From: an uncultured Methylocystaceae bacterium
GTDB lineage: Bacteria; Pseudomonadota; Alphaproteobacteria; Rhizobiales; Beijerinckiaceae
Direction: 5' to 3'
NCBI GenBank assembly: GCA_903870245.1
Contig: CAIQCB010000052.1
Coordinates: forward strand, 186,001 to 250,000
DNA: 64,000 bases
The notes below the pieces were generated by a model that was not told the DNA's origin, searched no databases, and was given only the letters and a program-made list of their open reading frames with translations. Positions 37,706-47,075 of the stretch are shown here, in pieces (within the stretch, counting starts at the first letter, position 1; each line of letters starts with the position of its first letter). A program made the position numbers and the translations under genes.

Positions 37706-37936
37706 CTAGGGCGCGCGCGTGGTCAAGGCCAGCGCATGAAGCTCCGTGCCCAGCCGCCCGCCGAAGGCGGCGTTGACGAGTTGATGCTGTTTAACGCGCG
37801 AGAGATCGCGAAAGCGTTCAGAAATCACCGTGGCGGCCCAGTGATCGTCGTCCCCGGCGAGCGCCGTGAGTTCGACGATTGCGTCGGGAAGCGCCTGTTT
37901 GATCAGCCGTTCGATTTCGGCGGCGGGCATAGGCAT
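37706..37936 (-). CDS. BolA-family protein
   Basis: 76-residue BolA fold: IERLIKQALPDAIVELTALAGDDDHWAATVIS, then RFRDLSRVKQHQLVNAAFGGRLGTELHALAL, including the conserved FxGxSRVxxHR-like helix region. Closer to the IbaG/BolA2-like short form. Forms [2Fe-2S] heterocomplexes with CGFS glutaredoxins, and the next gene is one. Confidence 0.95.
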   Translation of the reverse strand: MPMPAAEIERLIKQALPDAIVELTALAGDDDHWAATVISERFRDLSRVKQHQLVNAAFGGRLGTELHALALTTRAP

Positions 37937-37962
37937 GGGCGGTTTTCCTAAAAAACCAGAGG

Positions 37963-40239
37963 TCAGCGCCCGAAGGCGTTGTCGTCTCCCGACATATAGG
38001 CCGGCAAAGACGTTTCGAAAGCCGTTTTTAAAGCCGACAACTCGATCGGTTGTTCCCCCGGCAAGACGAGCGCCGCGCCGCCGGTTGTCCCCAGCGCGAG
38101 AAACGGAACGCCCTTTGCGAGCGCTTCTGTGGCGACTTCGCCGGCCTCTTCGGGATCGAGGGCGACGAGATAGCGCGACTGATCCTCGCCAAATAGCGCC
38201 GCATGCGCGGGACCATCGGGTAACTGAGCGATCTGTGCGCCGACGCCGTTTTCCAGCGCCATCTCGGCGAGCGCGACCGCGAGTCCGCCATCGGACAGAT
38301 CATGAGCGGCGGTGACGCGGCCGGCAAGGATAAGTTCGCGGACGAAATCGCCATTTCGACGCTCGGCGTCGAGATCGACGGGCGGGGGCGCGCCCTCCGC
38401 GCGGCCCAGGATATCGCGCAGCCACGCCGATTGACCCAGCCACCCCCCGGTGTCTCCAATCAGCGCGACGACGTCGTTTTCGCGTGTGAAACCGCTATGC
38501 GCCGCTTTGCGCACATCGGCGATCACTCCGACGCCGCCTATCGCCGGCGTCGGCAAAATGCCGGCGCCCTGCGTTTCATTGTAGAGCGAGACATTGCCCG
38601 ACACGATCGGGAAATCGAGCGCGCGCGCCGCCGCGCCGATGCCTTCGAGACAGCCGACGAACTGGCCCATGATTTCGGGCCGTTCGGGATTGCCGAAATT
38701 GAGATTGTCGGTAAGGGCCAAGGGCGTCGCGCCGCGCACGGTGATATTGCGCCAGGCTTCGGCGACCGCCTGTTTGCCGCCCTCGACGGGGTCCGCGACG
38801 CAATAGCGCGCCGTGACGTCGGTCGTCAGCGCAAGGCCTTTGGGACCATCCTTGACCCGAATCACCGCAGCGTCTCCGCCCGGCCGTCGCACGCTGTTGC
38901 CGAGAATGAGATGGTCGTATTGTTCCCAGATCCAGCGTTTGGCGCAAAGATTGGGCGTCGACAGCAGCTTCAGGAGAGCCTCGCGCGCCGGGATTGGCGC
39001 AACAATGCTGCTTGCGTCCAGCACCGGCTTCTTCGGCGTAGGGACATAAGGGCGGTCGTAAACGGGCGCTTCGTCGCCCAGCTCCTTAATCGGCAAATCC
39101 GCCTTCACCTCGCCGCGATGCTTCACAACAAAGCGCAGCGTGTCGGTGGTCTTGCCGACAATCGCGAAATCCAACCCCCATTTACGGAAGATACCCTCGG
39201 CCTTTGGCTCAAGTTCGGGCTTGAGCACCATGAGCATGCGCTCCTGGCTTTCCGACAGCATCATCTCATAAGCGCTCATGCCGGTCTCGCGACAGGGCAC
39301 GGCGTCAAGATCGAGTTCGACGCCGAGGTTGCCCTTGGCGCCCATTTCGACCGCCGAAGAGGTCAGACCAGCGGCTCCCATATCCTGAATGGCGATGACG
39401 GCGCCTGAAGCCATCAATTCCAGACAGGCTTCCAGCAACAGTTTTTCGGAAAAGGGATCGCCGACCTGAACCGTCGGACGTTTCTCCTCCGCGTCCGCCT
39501 CGAACGAGGCCGAGGCCATGGTCGCGCCGTGTATGCCGTCGCGGCCCGTCTTCGAGCCGAGGTAGACGATCGGATTCCCGACGCCCGCCGCCGCCGAATA
39601 GAAAATCGAATCGGCGCGCGCCAGACCGACCGCCATGGCGTTGACGAGAATATTGCCGTCATAGGCGGCGTCGAATTCCGTCGAGCCGCCGACGGTCGGC
39701 ACGCCGAAGCTGTTGCCGTAACCGCCGATGCCGGCGACGACCCCCGCGATCAGATGCCGGGTTTTTGGATGCGCGGGCTGACCGAATCGCAGAAGATTCA
39801 AACAAGCGACGGGGCGCGCCCCCATGGTGAAGACATCGCGGAGAATCCCGCCCACCCCCGTCGTCGCGCCCTGATAGGGCTCGATGAACGACGGGTGATT
39901 ATGGCTTTCCATTTTGAAAACGCAGGCGTCGCCGTCGCCGATGTCGATCACGCCGGCGTTTTCGCCGGGGCCGCGAATCACCCAGGGCGCCGTGGTCGGC
40001 AATTTGCGCAAATGAATGCGTGAGGATTTGTAGGAACAATGCTCGTTCCACATTGCCGAGAAAATGCCGAGCTCGGTATAGGTGGGCGTCCGCCCGATCA
40101 GCGAGAGAATTCGGGCATATTCGTCGGACTTGAGCCCATGGGCCGCCGCGAGCTCGACGGAAACCGCCGGTTCGGCGGCGACGGCGGGTGAAGGCACTTT
40201 GAACGCTCCGGCGCGGGTCGATGCTCCCGCTTTGCGCAT
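37963..40239 (-). CDS. purL: Phosphoribosylformylglycinamidine synthase subunit PurL
   Basis: Amide transfer step of purine synthesis, working with PurS and PurQ. 758 residues: the small, three-subunit type. [45 protein letters not shown], and [15 protein letters not shown]. purS and purQ are not in the window. First gene of purL-bolA-grxD, an order often seen in alphaproteobacteria. Confidence 0.97.
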   Translation of the reverse strand: MRKAGASTRAGAFKVPSPAVAAEPAVSVELAAAHGLKSDEYARILSLIGRTPTYTELGIFSAMWNEHCSYKSSRIHLRKLPTTAPWVIRGPGENAGVIDIGDGDACVFKMESHNHPSFIEPYQGATTGVGGILRDVFTMGARPVACLNLLRFGQPAHPKTRHLIAGVVAGIGGYGNSFGVPTVGGSTEFDAAYDGNILVNAMAVGLARADSIFYSAAAGVGNPIVYLGSKTGRDGIHGATMASASFEADAEEKRPTVQVGDPFSEKLLLEACLELMASGAVIAIQDMGAAGLTSSAVEMGAKGNLGVELDLDAVPCRETGMSAYEMMLSESQERMLMVLKPELEPKAEGIFRKWGLDFAIVGKTTDTLRFVVKHRGEVKADLPIKELGDEAPVYDRPYVPTPKKPVLDASSIVAPIPAREALLKLLSTPNLCAKRWIWEQYDHLILGNSVRRPGGDAAVIRVKDGPKGLALTTDVTARYCVADPVEGGKQAVAEAWRNITVRGATPLALTDNLNFGNPERPEIMGQFVGCLEGIGAAARALDFPIVSGNVSLYNETQGAGILPTPAIGGVGVIADVRKAAHSGFTRENDVVALIGDTGGWLGQSAWLRDILGRAEGAPPPVDLDAERRNGDFVRELILAGRVTAAHDLSDGGLAVALAEMALENGVGAQIAQLPDGPAHAALFGEDQSRYLVALDPEEAGEVATEALAKGVPFLALGTTGGAALVLPGEQPIELSALKTAFETSLPAYMSGDDNAFGR

Positions 40240-40361
40240 AGTCTACGAATTTCAGGACGGAATCCGTATTTCGCTTAGCTCCGCCCCGTCCTCAAGGCAA
40301 TGCCCAAAAATGTTGCCGATTGGTCACATTCACAGAGAATGAAACAAGCCCTCCCTAATTA

Positions 40362-40375
40362 TTGACTTACATCAA
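40362..40375. promoter_or_regulatory. FixK/FNR-type box upstream of the OmpW gene
   Basis: TTGAC-TTAC-ATCAA, fitting the FixK/FNR consensus TTGA-N6-TCAA. It is centred 102 bases before the ompW ATG and about 35-40 bases before a possible -10 (CCATAGC, 40393-40399), a position used for class II activation. The box also lies 120 bases upstream of the divergent purL. Confidence 0.6.
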
Positions 40376-40470
40376 ATCATTTTTGCGAAATCCATAGCAA
40401 CGTCCTCTCGACCCGGCGCGACGCGTCGTCGTCGTGTCCGAAGCGAAATTTCTTTTGACGGGGGTTCCAC

Positions 40471-41403
40471 ATGAAAACGTTAGTTCGCGGCGCCATAGCC
40501 GCCATCGCGATGGGGGCCTCTGCGGTCTCCGCTTTCGCGGCCGATTTGCCGACCCGCAAGGAAGCGCCCGTCGTCGTTGACGATTTCCAGCGTTTCCAGG
40601 TCCGCCTGCTCGCTTCAGCCGTTGTGCCGCTGGACGGCACTGCGACGATCTATGATCGCGGAACCGGTTCGCTGATCCCGAATCTCTGGGGCGTCGGCCC
40701 TAACCCCACCACTGTTCTGAACAGCACCGGCTACAGCCTCGGACCGGGCAGCGTTTTCTCTGGCGCCGGAACGACGATCTCCTGGTCAGCAGTGCCGTCG
40801 CTGAGCCTCGGCTATTATCTGAACAAGAACTGGTCGGTTGAGGCGATCTGCTGCGTGACGCCGCATCACGTTCAGGGCACCGGCTCGATCTTCGGCTCCA
40901 GCGTCATCAAGACCTGGGTTTTCCCGCCGTCCCTGACCCTGGTTTATCACTTCACCAATTTCGGTGGTTTCCAGCCCTACCTCGGCGCCGGCGTGAACTT
41001 CACCGCCTTCTGGGGCACCCGCGGCGGCAATCAGCCCTTCCAGTTCCAGTTGCCGGTCGCGCCGACCGCCGTGACCTGGAATACGGCGACCGCCGCCAGC
41101 ATCACCCCGTCGTGGGGCGTGGTCGGCCAGGCTGGCTTCGACTACATGCTGAACCAGAACTGGGGTTGGAACTTCGATCTGAAATACATCATGATGGAGC
41201 CGAACGCGCATGTGTGGGCGACCAACACCGGAACGCCCTTTGGTCCGCTCAGCGTTCCGCTGAATCTGCAGGTCAAGATCAACCCGCTGGTGATGTCGAC
41301 CGGTCTGACCTACCGCTTCGGTGGCAGCAAGGAGCCGGGCATCATAAATACAGCAACGGGCGGCGTTCTCGCCAAGGCCGGCTCGCTCCTGCCGCAGTTC
41401 TGA
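40471..41403 (+). CDS. OmpW-family outer membrane protein
   Basis: Eight-stranded beta-barrel of the OmpW family, a channel for small hydrophobic molecules. Signal peptide MKTLVRGAIAAIAMG...AFA, then ADLPTRKEAP. Barrel strands alternate, with conserved SLSLGYYLNKNWSVEAI, LTLVYHFTNFGGFQPYLGAGVN, and QAGFDYMLNQNWGWNFDLKYI. At 310 residues it is longer than E. coli OmpW (212), with inserted loops near residues 50-80 and 180-210 and a tail after the last strand (GLTYRFGG), so the barrel does not end with the C-terminal Phe as usual, although the protein still ends in QF. Confidence 0.88.
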   Translation: MKTLVRGAIAAIAMGASAVSAFAADLPTRKEAPVVVDDFQRFQVRLLASAVVPLDGTATIYDRGTGSLIPNLWGVGPNPTTVLNSTGYSLGPGSVFSGAGTTISWSAVPSLSLGYYLNKNWSVEAICCVTPHHVQGTGSIFGSSVIKTWVFPPSLTLVYHFTNFGGFQPYLGAGVNFTAFWGTRGGNQPFQFQLPVAPTAVTWNTATAASITPSWGVVGQAGFDYMLNQNWGWNFDLKYIMMEPNAHVWATNTGTPFGPLSVPLNLQVKINPLVMSTGLTYRFGGSKEPGIINTATGGVLAKAGSLLPQF

Positions 41404-41425
41404 TCTTCAATCGCCAACGACAAAG

Positions 41426-41457
41426 AAACCGGCCCCACGCGGGCCGGTTTTTTTTAT
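41426..41457 (+). terminator. Strong terminator after the OmpW gene
   Basis: Ten-base perfect stem AAACCGGCCC / GGGCCGGTTT with loop CACGC, then an uninterrupted T-run (TTTTTTATT). It begins 23 bases after the ompW stop. The A-run on the left makes it potentially active for parB as well. Confidence 0.95.
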
Positions 41458-41479
41458 TGTCCGATGTCAAAAAATTCCG

Positions 41480-42355
41480 TCAGGCGCTCAATAACTGGCA
41501 CAGGGCGTCGAGTTGATCGAGCGTTTCATAACGCACGCTGATCTCGCCGCCTTCGCCCCGATGACGGATCGAAACCCGCATGCCGAGCGCATCGGACAAT
41601 AATTTTTCCATCGCCCGCGTGTCGGCGTCCGTCCCCGCTCCCGGTTGCGTGGACGATTTGGCGTTTTTCGTGCCCGGCGCCCGCGGGGCCTTGCCGAGCG
41701 ACTCCACGTCGCGCACCGTCAGGCCTTCCTCGACAATCCGTCGCGCCACCGCGTCGGGATGATCGACGGCAAGCAGGGCGCGGCCATGGCCGGCCGAGAT
41801 CGCTCCTTCGCTCAGTAATTTGCGGGTCGCCTCCGGAAGATTGAGCAGACGCAGGGTATTGGCGACATGGGCGCGGCTTTTGCCGATAATCTTGGCGATC
41901 TCGCTTTGCGAATAACCAAACTCCGCCGCCAGCCGCTCATAGCCCTTCGCCTCTTCGATGGCGTTGAGATCGGCGCGCTGGACGTTTTCGATGATCGCGA
42001 GTTCAAGCGCTTCCTTATCGTCGGCCTCCTGAATCACTACCGGCACATCGATCAGTCCGGCGGCCTGCGCCGCGCGCCAGCGACGCTCCCCGGCGATGAT
42101 CTCATAGACGTTTTCGACGCCGATGATCGTGCGCACGAGAATCGGCTGAATAATGCCTTTTTCTCGAATGGAGGCGGTCAATTCAGCGAGATCGGCTTCC
42201 CGGAACTGGGTTCGCGGGTTACGCGGATTGGGCCTGAGAAATTCGATTGGCGCGCGTCTCGGCCCGCGGGCGCGGGCGGGCGCGGGATCGGACGCGACGT
42301 CGCCGAGCAAGGTCGCGAGGCCCCGGCCCAGTCGCCGGCGCGAGTCGTCAGCCAT
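41480..42355 (-). CDS. parB: Chromosome partition protein ParB
   Basis: CTP-dependent DNA clamp loaded at parS. N-terminal basic region (SRRRLGRGLATLLG), CTP-binding motif GERRWRAAQAAG, ENVQRADLNAIEEA, and HTH (YSQSEIAKIIGKSRAHVANTLRLLNLP) that reads parS; the C-terminal dimer domain ends LDQLDALCQLLSA. ATG 42355 has GGAGAG immediately upstream; ATG 42367 lacks one. 291 residues. Two parS sites are within 4 kb. Confidence 0.97.
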   Translation of the reverse strand: MADDSRRRLGRGLATLLGDVASDPAPARARGPRRAPIEFLRPNPRNPRTQFREADLAELTASIREKGIIQPILVRTIIGVENVYEIIAGERRWRAAQAAGLIDVPVVIQEADDKEALELAIIENVQRADLNAIEEAKGYERLAAEFGYSQSEIAKIIGKSRAHVANTLRLLNLPEATRKLLSEGAISAGHGRALLAVDHPDAVARRIVEEGLTVRDVESLGKAPRAPGTKNAKSSTQPGAGTDADTRAMEKLLSDALGMRVSIRHRGEGGEISVRYETLDQLDALCQLLSA

Positions 42356-42374
42356 TCCACTCTCCATGCATGAG

Positions 42375-43211
42375 TCAGGCGGCGCGCAGGCGTTTTTCGC
42401 GCTGGATCACTTCCGACGCGAGCTTGAGATAAGCCTGACTGCCAGAACATTTGAGATCGTAAAGCAGCACCGGCTTGCCATGCGACGGAGCCTCCGAAAC
42501 CCGCACATTACGCGGGATCATCGTCTCATAGACCTTGTCGCCCATAAAACGCCGCACGTCCGCAGCGACCTGATTGGCCAGATTGTTGCGCGGATCATAC
42601 ATGGTCAGCACGACGCCATGGATCGACAGATCAGGATTAAGGGATTGCGACACCTGATCGACGGTGGACAGCAATTGCGACAGGCCCTCAAGCGCAAAAA
42701 ATTCACATTGCAAGGGCACCAATACCGCGTCAGCGCTTGCCAGCGCATTGATTGTCAGCAAATTGAGCGAAGGCGGGCAATCGATCAATACATAATCGAA
42801 TCTCGTTCCAGTCCGACCGCCGCCGGCGGCGAGCTCGGCGACAGCGCGTCGCAGGCGGAATGCGCGGTCCTTCTCACCGGAAATCTCCAGTTCAACGCCC
42901 AGCAAATCGAGGGTGGAGGGCGCAATCGACAGACGCGGGACCGCCGTTGGAACGATGGCGTCGGCGAGACTGCTGTCGCCAAGCATAACGTCATAGGTCG
43001 AAATCTTGCGATCCTTGCGGTCGACGCCCAGACCGGTCGAGGCGTTGCCCTGCGGATCGAGATCGACGACCAGCACTTCTTCCCCGACAGCGGCCAGCGC
43101 GGTGCCGAGGTTGATGGCCGTTGTCGTTTTACCGACGCCGCCCTTCTGGTTGGCGAGGACAAGAGTCCGCGGTCCGGTTTTTTGAGAGGTCACGTTTGGT
43201 CCCGGGGACAC
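42375..43211 (-). CDS. parA: Chromosome partition ATPase ParA (Soj)
   Basis: Forms the nucleoid-bound gradient that pulls ParB-parS complexes. Deviant Walker A KGGVGKTTTAINLG, DLDPQGNASTGLG, DYVLIDCPPSL. The track start is a TTG inside rsmG; GTG 43211 has GGGAG four bases upstream and gives 278 residues. GTG 43193 (TSQKTGPRTLVLANQ) is the alternative. Followed by parB after 19 bases. Confidence 0.96.
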   Translation of the reverse strand: MSPGPNVTSQKTGPRTLVLANQKGGVGKTTTAINLGTALAAVGEEVLVVDLDPQGNASTGLGVDRKDRKISTYDVMLGDSSLADAIVPTAVPRLSIAPSTLDLLGVELEISGEKDRAFRLRRAVAELAAGGGRTGTRFDYVLIDCPPSLNLLTINALASADAVLVPLQCEFFALEGLSQLLSTVDQVSQSLNPDLSIHGVVLTMYDPRNNLANQVAADVRRFMGDKVYETMIPRNVRVSEAPSHGKPVLLYDLKCSGSQAYLKLASEVIQREKRLRAA

Positions 43212-43224
43212 GCCGCTCCCGGTT

Positions 43225-43860
43225 TCAGGACCGGCCGACAATGATCAATCGGGCGTCCGGGTCGGTGCGGCTATCAATAGTACGATAAGTGACGTTATCT
43301 TTCGCGCTGGCGAGGGTCAATTCGTTTCGCCAGTCAGCCCCTTTCAAAAAGACGCCAATCGCCCGCTTTTCCAGAGAAAGCCGCATCATATCCACAAGGC
43401 CCGTCAGCGGCGCCAGGGCGCGGGCGCTGATCGCCTCGGGAGCCGGAGACAAATCCGCAAGAATATCCTCGATTCGGCCGACGTGAATTTGCGCCGGCGC
43501 CGCTGTTTCACGTGAAACAGCTCGCAAGAACGCAGCCTTGCGCTGATCGCTCTCGATCAAATGAACAACCACGCCGGGAGCGTCCTTGAGAAGCAGGGCC
43601 GTCACCAGGCCAGGAAAACCGGCGCCCGATCCAAGATCCGCCCATAAACGCGCCTCGGGAGCGACCGCCTGGACTTGCGCCGAGTCGGCGAAATGGCGCG
43701 TCCAGATCTGATCGAGCGTCCCGGGCGCTATGAGGTTGATGGTTTTCTGCCAGCGACGCAGCAACTGCTCATAGAGCCGCAATTCCGGGAGGATGGCGGC
43801 AAGAGACGGGCACATAGCCAGGGCCCGTTCGCAGTCGCCGGGTTTGGGAGCTGACGTCAC
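43225..43860 (-). CDS. rsmG: 16S rRNA (guanine527-N7)-methyltransferase RsmG (GidB)
   Basis: Methylates G527; loss gives low-level streptomycin resistance in other bacteria. [18 protein letters not shown] site, RQKTINLI-like N-terminus ([14 protein letters not shown]), GARALAPL. 211 residues. Its GTG overlaps the mnmG stop. The internal peptide VSRET is encoded by a parS site. Confidence 0.96.
   Translation of the reverse strand: MTSAPKPGDCERALAMCPSLAAILPELRLYEQLLRRWQKTINLIAPGTLDQIWTRHFADSAQVQAVAPEARLWADLGSGAGFPGLVTALLLKDAPGVVVHLIESDQRKAAFLRAVSRETAAPAQIHVGRIEDILADLSPAPEAISARALAPLTGLVDMMRLSLEKRAIGVFLKGADWRNELTLASAKDNVTYRTIDSRTDPDARLIIVGRS
43504..43519. promoter_or_regulatory. parS: parS centromere site in rsmG
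   Basis: TGTTTCACGTGAAACA, exact match to the 16-base parS palindrome bound by ParB. It lies inside rsmG, where it encodes VSRET, about 1.1 kb from parB. Confidence 0.97.
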
Positions 43861-45755
43861 GCCCGACGGGCCCGCGCCGCCAGCAACGTCAAAGCCGAAG
43901 GGGTCATGCCGTCGATCCGCTGCGCCTGACCAATGGTGCGCGGCCGCAGAAAAGCGAGTTTACCGCGCAGTTCCGCCGAAAGACCGGCGATGGCGTCGTA
44001 ATCCAGCGTATCCGGCAGTTTCAGCTCCTCGTCGCGGCGAAAGGAGTCAATATCGGCCTGCTGCCGATCCAGATAAACCGCGTAGCGCGCATCTGTTTCG
44101 AGCCGCGCGGCGGTTTTGGCGTCAATCGCCGACAATTCCGGCCAGATCGTCGTAAGCCGCTTCAGCGTGATGTCCGGAAAAGCGAGAAGCGTAAAGGCGC
44201 TGCGCCGCTGACCGTCCTGATTGATCGGCAGGCCCTGACGCGCCGCCGCCGAGGACGTGAGGGAAAGGCTGTCGAGCAGCGTCCGGGCCCGCCGCTTTTT
44301 CTCGGATTGATCGGCGTAGTGCGCGGCGCGTATCGCGCCAATGCACCCGATCGACATCCCGCGGGGCGTCAATCGTTCGTCGGCGTTATCGGCGCGCAGC
44401 GACAGCCGGTATTCAGCGCGCGAGGTGAACATACGATAGGGCTCGCTGACGCCGCGCGTCACCAGATCGTCGATCATGACGCCAAGATAGGCTTCGGCGC
44501 GATCGAAGATCTCTGGCCCCTTGCCGGCGGCATGCCGCGCCGCGTTCAGCCCGGCGACGAGACCCTGGGCGGCCGCCTCCTCGTAGCCGGTGGTGCCATT
44601 GATCTGACCAGCGAAAAACAGGCCGGCGAAAATTTTGGTTTCAAGGCTCGGAAGAAGCGCCCTTGGATCGATATAGTCGTATTCGATGGCGTAGCCGGGC
44701 TGGAGAATGGCGACGGACTCAAGACCGGGAATGGCGCGAACGAAGGCTTCCTGCGTGGCGCGCGGCAGCGAGGTTGATATGCCGTTGGGATAGACGGTGT
44801 CGTCGTCCAGCCCCTCCGGTTCAAGAAAAATCTGATGTCCGTCACGGTCGCCGAACCGGATGATCTTGTCCTCAATGGAGGGACAATAGCGGGGACCTGA
44901 ACCGGTGATCGCCCCGGTATGGAGCGGGGAGTTGTGCAGATTGGCGCGGATCGCGGCATGAACCGCCCCGGTCGTGCGGGTGATGGCGCAGGCGATCTGA
45001 CGATTGACGATCCGGGTCGTCAGCGCCGAGAAGGGCTCCGGCTCGTCGTCACCCCATTGCGGCTCCAGATCCTCCCAGCGAATCGTCCGACCATCGAGCC
45101 GCGGCGGCGTGCCGGTCTTCAGCCGGCCCAGCGGAAATCCTGCGGCGCGCAAGCGCCGTGACAATCCCTGCGCCGGCGGATCGCCCATGCGGCCGGCCGG
45201 AAAACGCTCTTCGCCAATGTGAATCACGCCGCCAAGAAATGTGCCGGTGGTCAACACCACAGCGGCGGCGCGGATCGTCTCGCCGCTGGCGGTGACGACG
45301 CCTGCGATACGATCGTCCTCGACGATCAGATCCTCGACCGACGTTTCAACAACCTGAAGGTTTTCCTGCTCTGCGATCGCGCTTTGCATCGCCACGCGGT
45401 AAAGCTTGCGGTCGGCCTGGGCGCGGGGACCCCGCACGGCCGGTCCCTTGGATCGGTTGAGCAGGCGAAACTGGATACCGGCGGCGTCGGCGACCCGACC
45501 CATCAGACCGTCGAGGGCGTCGATTTCGCGTACGAGCTGACCTTTTCCAAGCCCGCCAATCGCCGGATTGCAGGACATGACGCCGATGCTGGCGCGCGAA
45601 TGAGTAACAAGCGCTGTGCGGGCGCCGAGCCGGGCGGCCGCCGCCGCCGCTTCACAGCCGGCGTGTCCGCCGCCGACGACGATCACATCGTAATTATCCC
45701 CCGGAAGCGAATTTGGCATTGGATGAGGTTTCGGCGTCTGTTTCACGTGAAACAT
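43857..45755 (-). CDS. mnmG: tRNA uridine 5-carboxymethylaminomethyl modification enzyme MnmG (GidA)
   Basis: FAD enzyme that works with MnmE to modify U34 of tRNA. FAD motif [20 protein letters not shown], conserved [15 protein letters not shown], and [10 protein letters not shown]. 632 residues from ATG 45755. The first codons MFHVKQ are written by a parS site; ATG 45719 is the alternative. Starts six bases after the mnmE stop and overlaps rsmG by four. Confidence 0.97.
   Translation of the reverse strand: MFHVKQTPKPHPMPNSLPGDNYDVIVVGGGHAGCEAAAAAARLGARTALVTHSRASIGVMSCNPAIGGLGKGQLVREIDALDGLMGRVADAAGIQFRLLNRSKGPAVRGPRAQADRKLYRVAMQSAIAEQENLQVVETSVEDLIVEDDRIAGVVTASGETIRAAAVVLTTGTFLGGVIHIGEERFPAGRMGDPPAQGLSRRLRAAGFPLGRLKTGTPPRLDGRTIRWEDLEPQWGDDEPEPFSALTTRIVNRQIACAITRTTGAVHAAIRANLHNSPLHTGAITGSGPRYCPSIEDKIIRFGDRDGHQIFLEPEGLDDDTVYPNGISTSLPRATQEAFVRAIPGLESVAILQPGYAIEYDYIDPRALLPSLETKIFAGLFFAGQINGTTGYEEAAAQGLVAGLNAARHAAGKGPEIFDRAEAYLGVMIDDLVTRGVSEPYRMFTSRAEYRLSLRADNADERLTPRGMSIGCIGAIRAAHYADQSEKKRRARTLLDSLSLTSSAAARQGLPINQDGQRRSAFTLLAFPDITLKRLTTIWPELSAIDAKTAARLETDARYAVYLDRQQADIDSFRRDEELKLPDTLDYDAIAGLSAELRGKLAFLRPRTIGQAQRIDGMTPSALTLLAARARRA
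45739..45754. promoter_or_regulatory. parS: parS centromere site at the mnmG start
   Basis: Second perfect TGTTTCACGTGAAACA. It overlaps the mnmG start codon by two bases and encodes FHVKQ on the minus strand. 2.2 kb from the first site. Confidence 0.97.
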
Positions 45756-45761
45756 TCATAC

Positions 45762-47075
45762 TCATTTTCCGATGCAGAAACGAGAAAAAACAGCGTCCAG
45801 AATATCCTCGACATCGACCGAGCCGACAATCCGACCCAGAGCCCAGGCGGCGCGCCGCAAATCTTCTGCGACCAATTCGAGCGGCTTGTCCTGTAGGGAG
45901 GCCGCCGTTATCGCAGCATGGGCCGCCTGCGTCGCGGCGCGGTGCCTGACGCGCGCGAACAGCGCGCTATCGCCATCGCCCAGCCGCGCGCGCGCCCGTG
46001 CGCCAATCTCGGCGAGCAGCGCCTCCAGTCCCATGCCCGTTGGAGCGCTCAGCGGCAGCCACCCCGGCGGGGGGCGTGCGAGATCGCATTTGGAGGCGAC
46101 GCGCAAAATGTCGGTCGCAGCGGCGATCGTCTCCGGCGGCCCCCGTCCCTCGGGCGACAGCCAAATCGCCAGATCGGCCGCATCAACCGCGTCGAACACC
46201 CGTGCGACGCCGAGCTTCTCGATTTCGTCCAGGGCGTCGCGCAGGCCAGCCGTGTCGACCACGGTCACCGGCATCCCCTCCAGGTCGAGATGCGCCTCAA
46301 TCATGTCGCGGGTGGTGCCGGCGTGCGGCGACACAATCGCCAGATCGCGCTGCGTCAAAGCGTTGATCAGGGTGGATTTTCCGGCGTTCGGCGGCCCCAG
46401 GATCATGACCCGGAAACCGTCGCGCATGCGTTCGCTGGCTGGATTGTCTTGCAGGGCGACGGCGATCTCGTCACAAATCGTCGCCAGCAAAGGATCGAGC
46501 CGGCGCCGGTCGAAAACATCGACATCGGCTTCGTCGGAAAAATCCAGTTCAGCTTCCACCAGCGAGAGCGCCTCGATCAAGAGCTCGCGCCAATGTTCGA
46601 CCTTGCGTCGCAACGCGCCGCCCGCAAGGCGCAACGCCTGTCGCCGCTGGGCTTCGGTCTGCGCCTCGATCAGATCGGCGAGCGCTTCCGCCTGCGAGAG
46701 ATCGAGCTTGCCGTTAATAAAGCCGCGTCGGACAAATTCTCCGGGATCGGCGGGGCGTAGACCGGACTGGCGCGCGAGGGACGCCAGAACCCCCTCGACC
46801 ACGGCCCGTCCGCCATGGATTTGAAACTCGGCGTAGTCTTCGCCGGTCGCGCTCGTTGGGGCCGGGAAATACAGAACGATGCATCGATCCAACAACTCGC
46901 CGCTGCCGGGATCGCGCAGCGCAGCGTAACGGGCGACGCGCGGCGCCGGCAATTCTCCGGCCATTTTCTCGACGATGCTCGATGTCTGTGGCCCGGACAA
47001 CCGGACAATCGCGATAGCGGCCTTGCCGATCCCGGCGCCGGGCGCATAGATGGTGGCCGAGGTCGCCTCAGACAT
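45762..47075 (-). CDS. mnmE: tRNA modification GTPase MnmE (TrmE)
   Basis: GTPase partner of MnmG. N-terminal folate-binding domain (TIYAPGAGIGKAAIAIVRLSG), G domain with GPPNAGKSTLINAL, TTRD, DTAGLRD; the invariant C-terminal FCIGK holds the catalytic Cys. ATG 47075 (MSEATSATIYAPG) is preferred to the track start 32 codons earlier. 437 residues. Overlaps the 3' end of the Rieske oxygenase gene by 8 bases. Confidence 0.97.
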   Translation of the reverse strand: MSEATSATIYAPGAGIGKAAIAIVRLSGPQTSSIVEKMAGELPAPRVARYAALRDPGSGELLDRCIVLYFPAPTSATGEDYAEFQIHGGRAVVEGVLASLARQSGLRPADPGEFVRRGFINGKLDLSQAEALADLIEAQTEAQRRQALRLAGGALRRKVEHWRELLIEALSLVEAELDFSDEADVDVFDRRRLDPLLATICDEIAVALQDNPASERMRDGFRVMILGPPNAGKSTLINALTQRDLAIVSPHAGTTRDMIEAHLDLEGMPVTVVDTAGLRDALDEIEKLGVARVFDAVDAADLAIWLSPEGRGPPETIAAATDILRVASKCDLARPPPGWLPLSAPTGMGLEALLAEIGARARARLGDGDSALFARVRHRAATQAAHAAITAASLQDKPLELVAEDLRRAAWALGRIVGSVDVEDILDAVFSRFCIGK

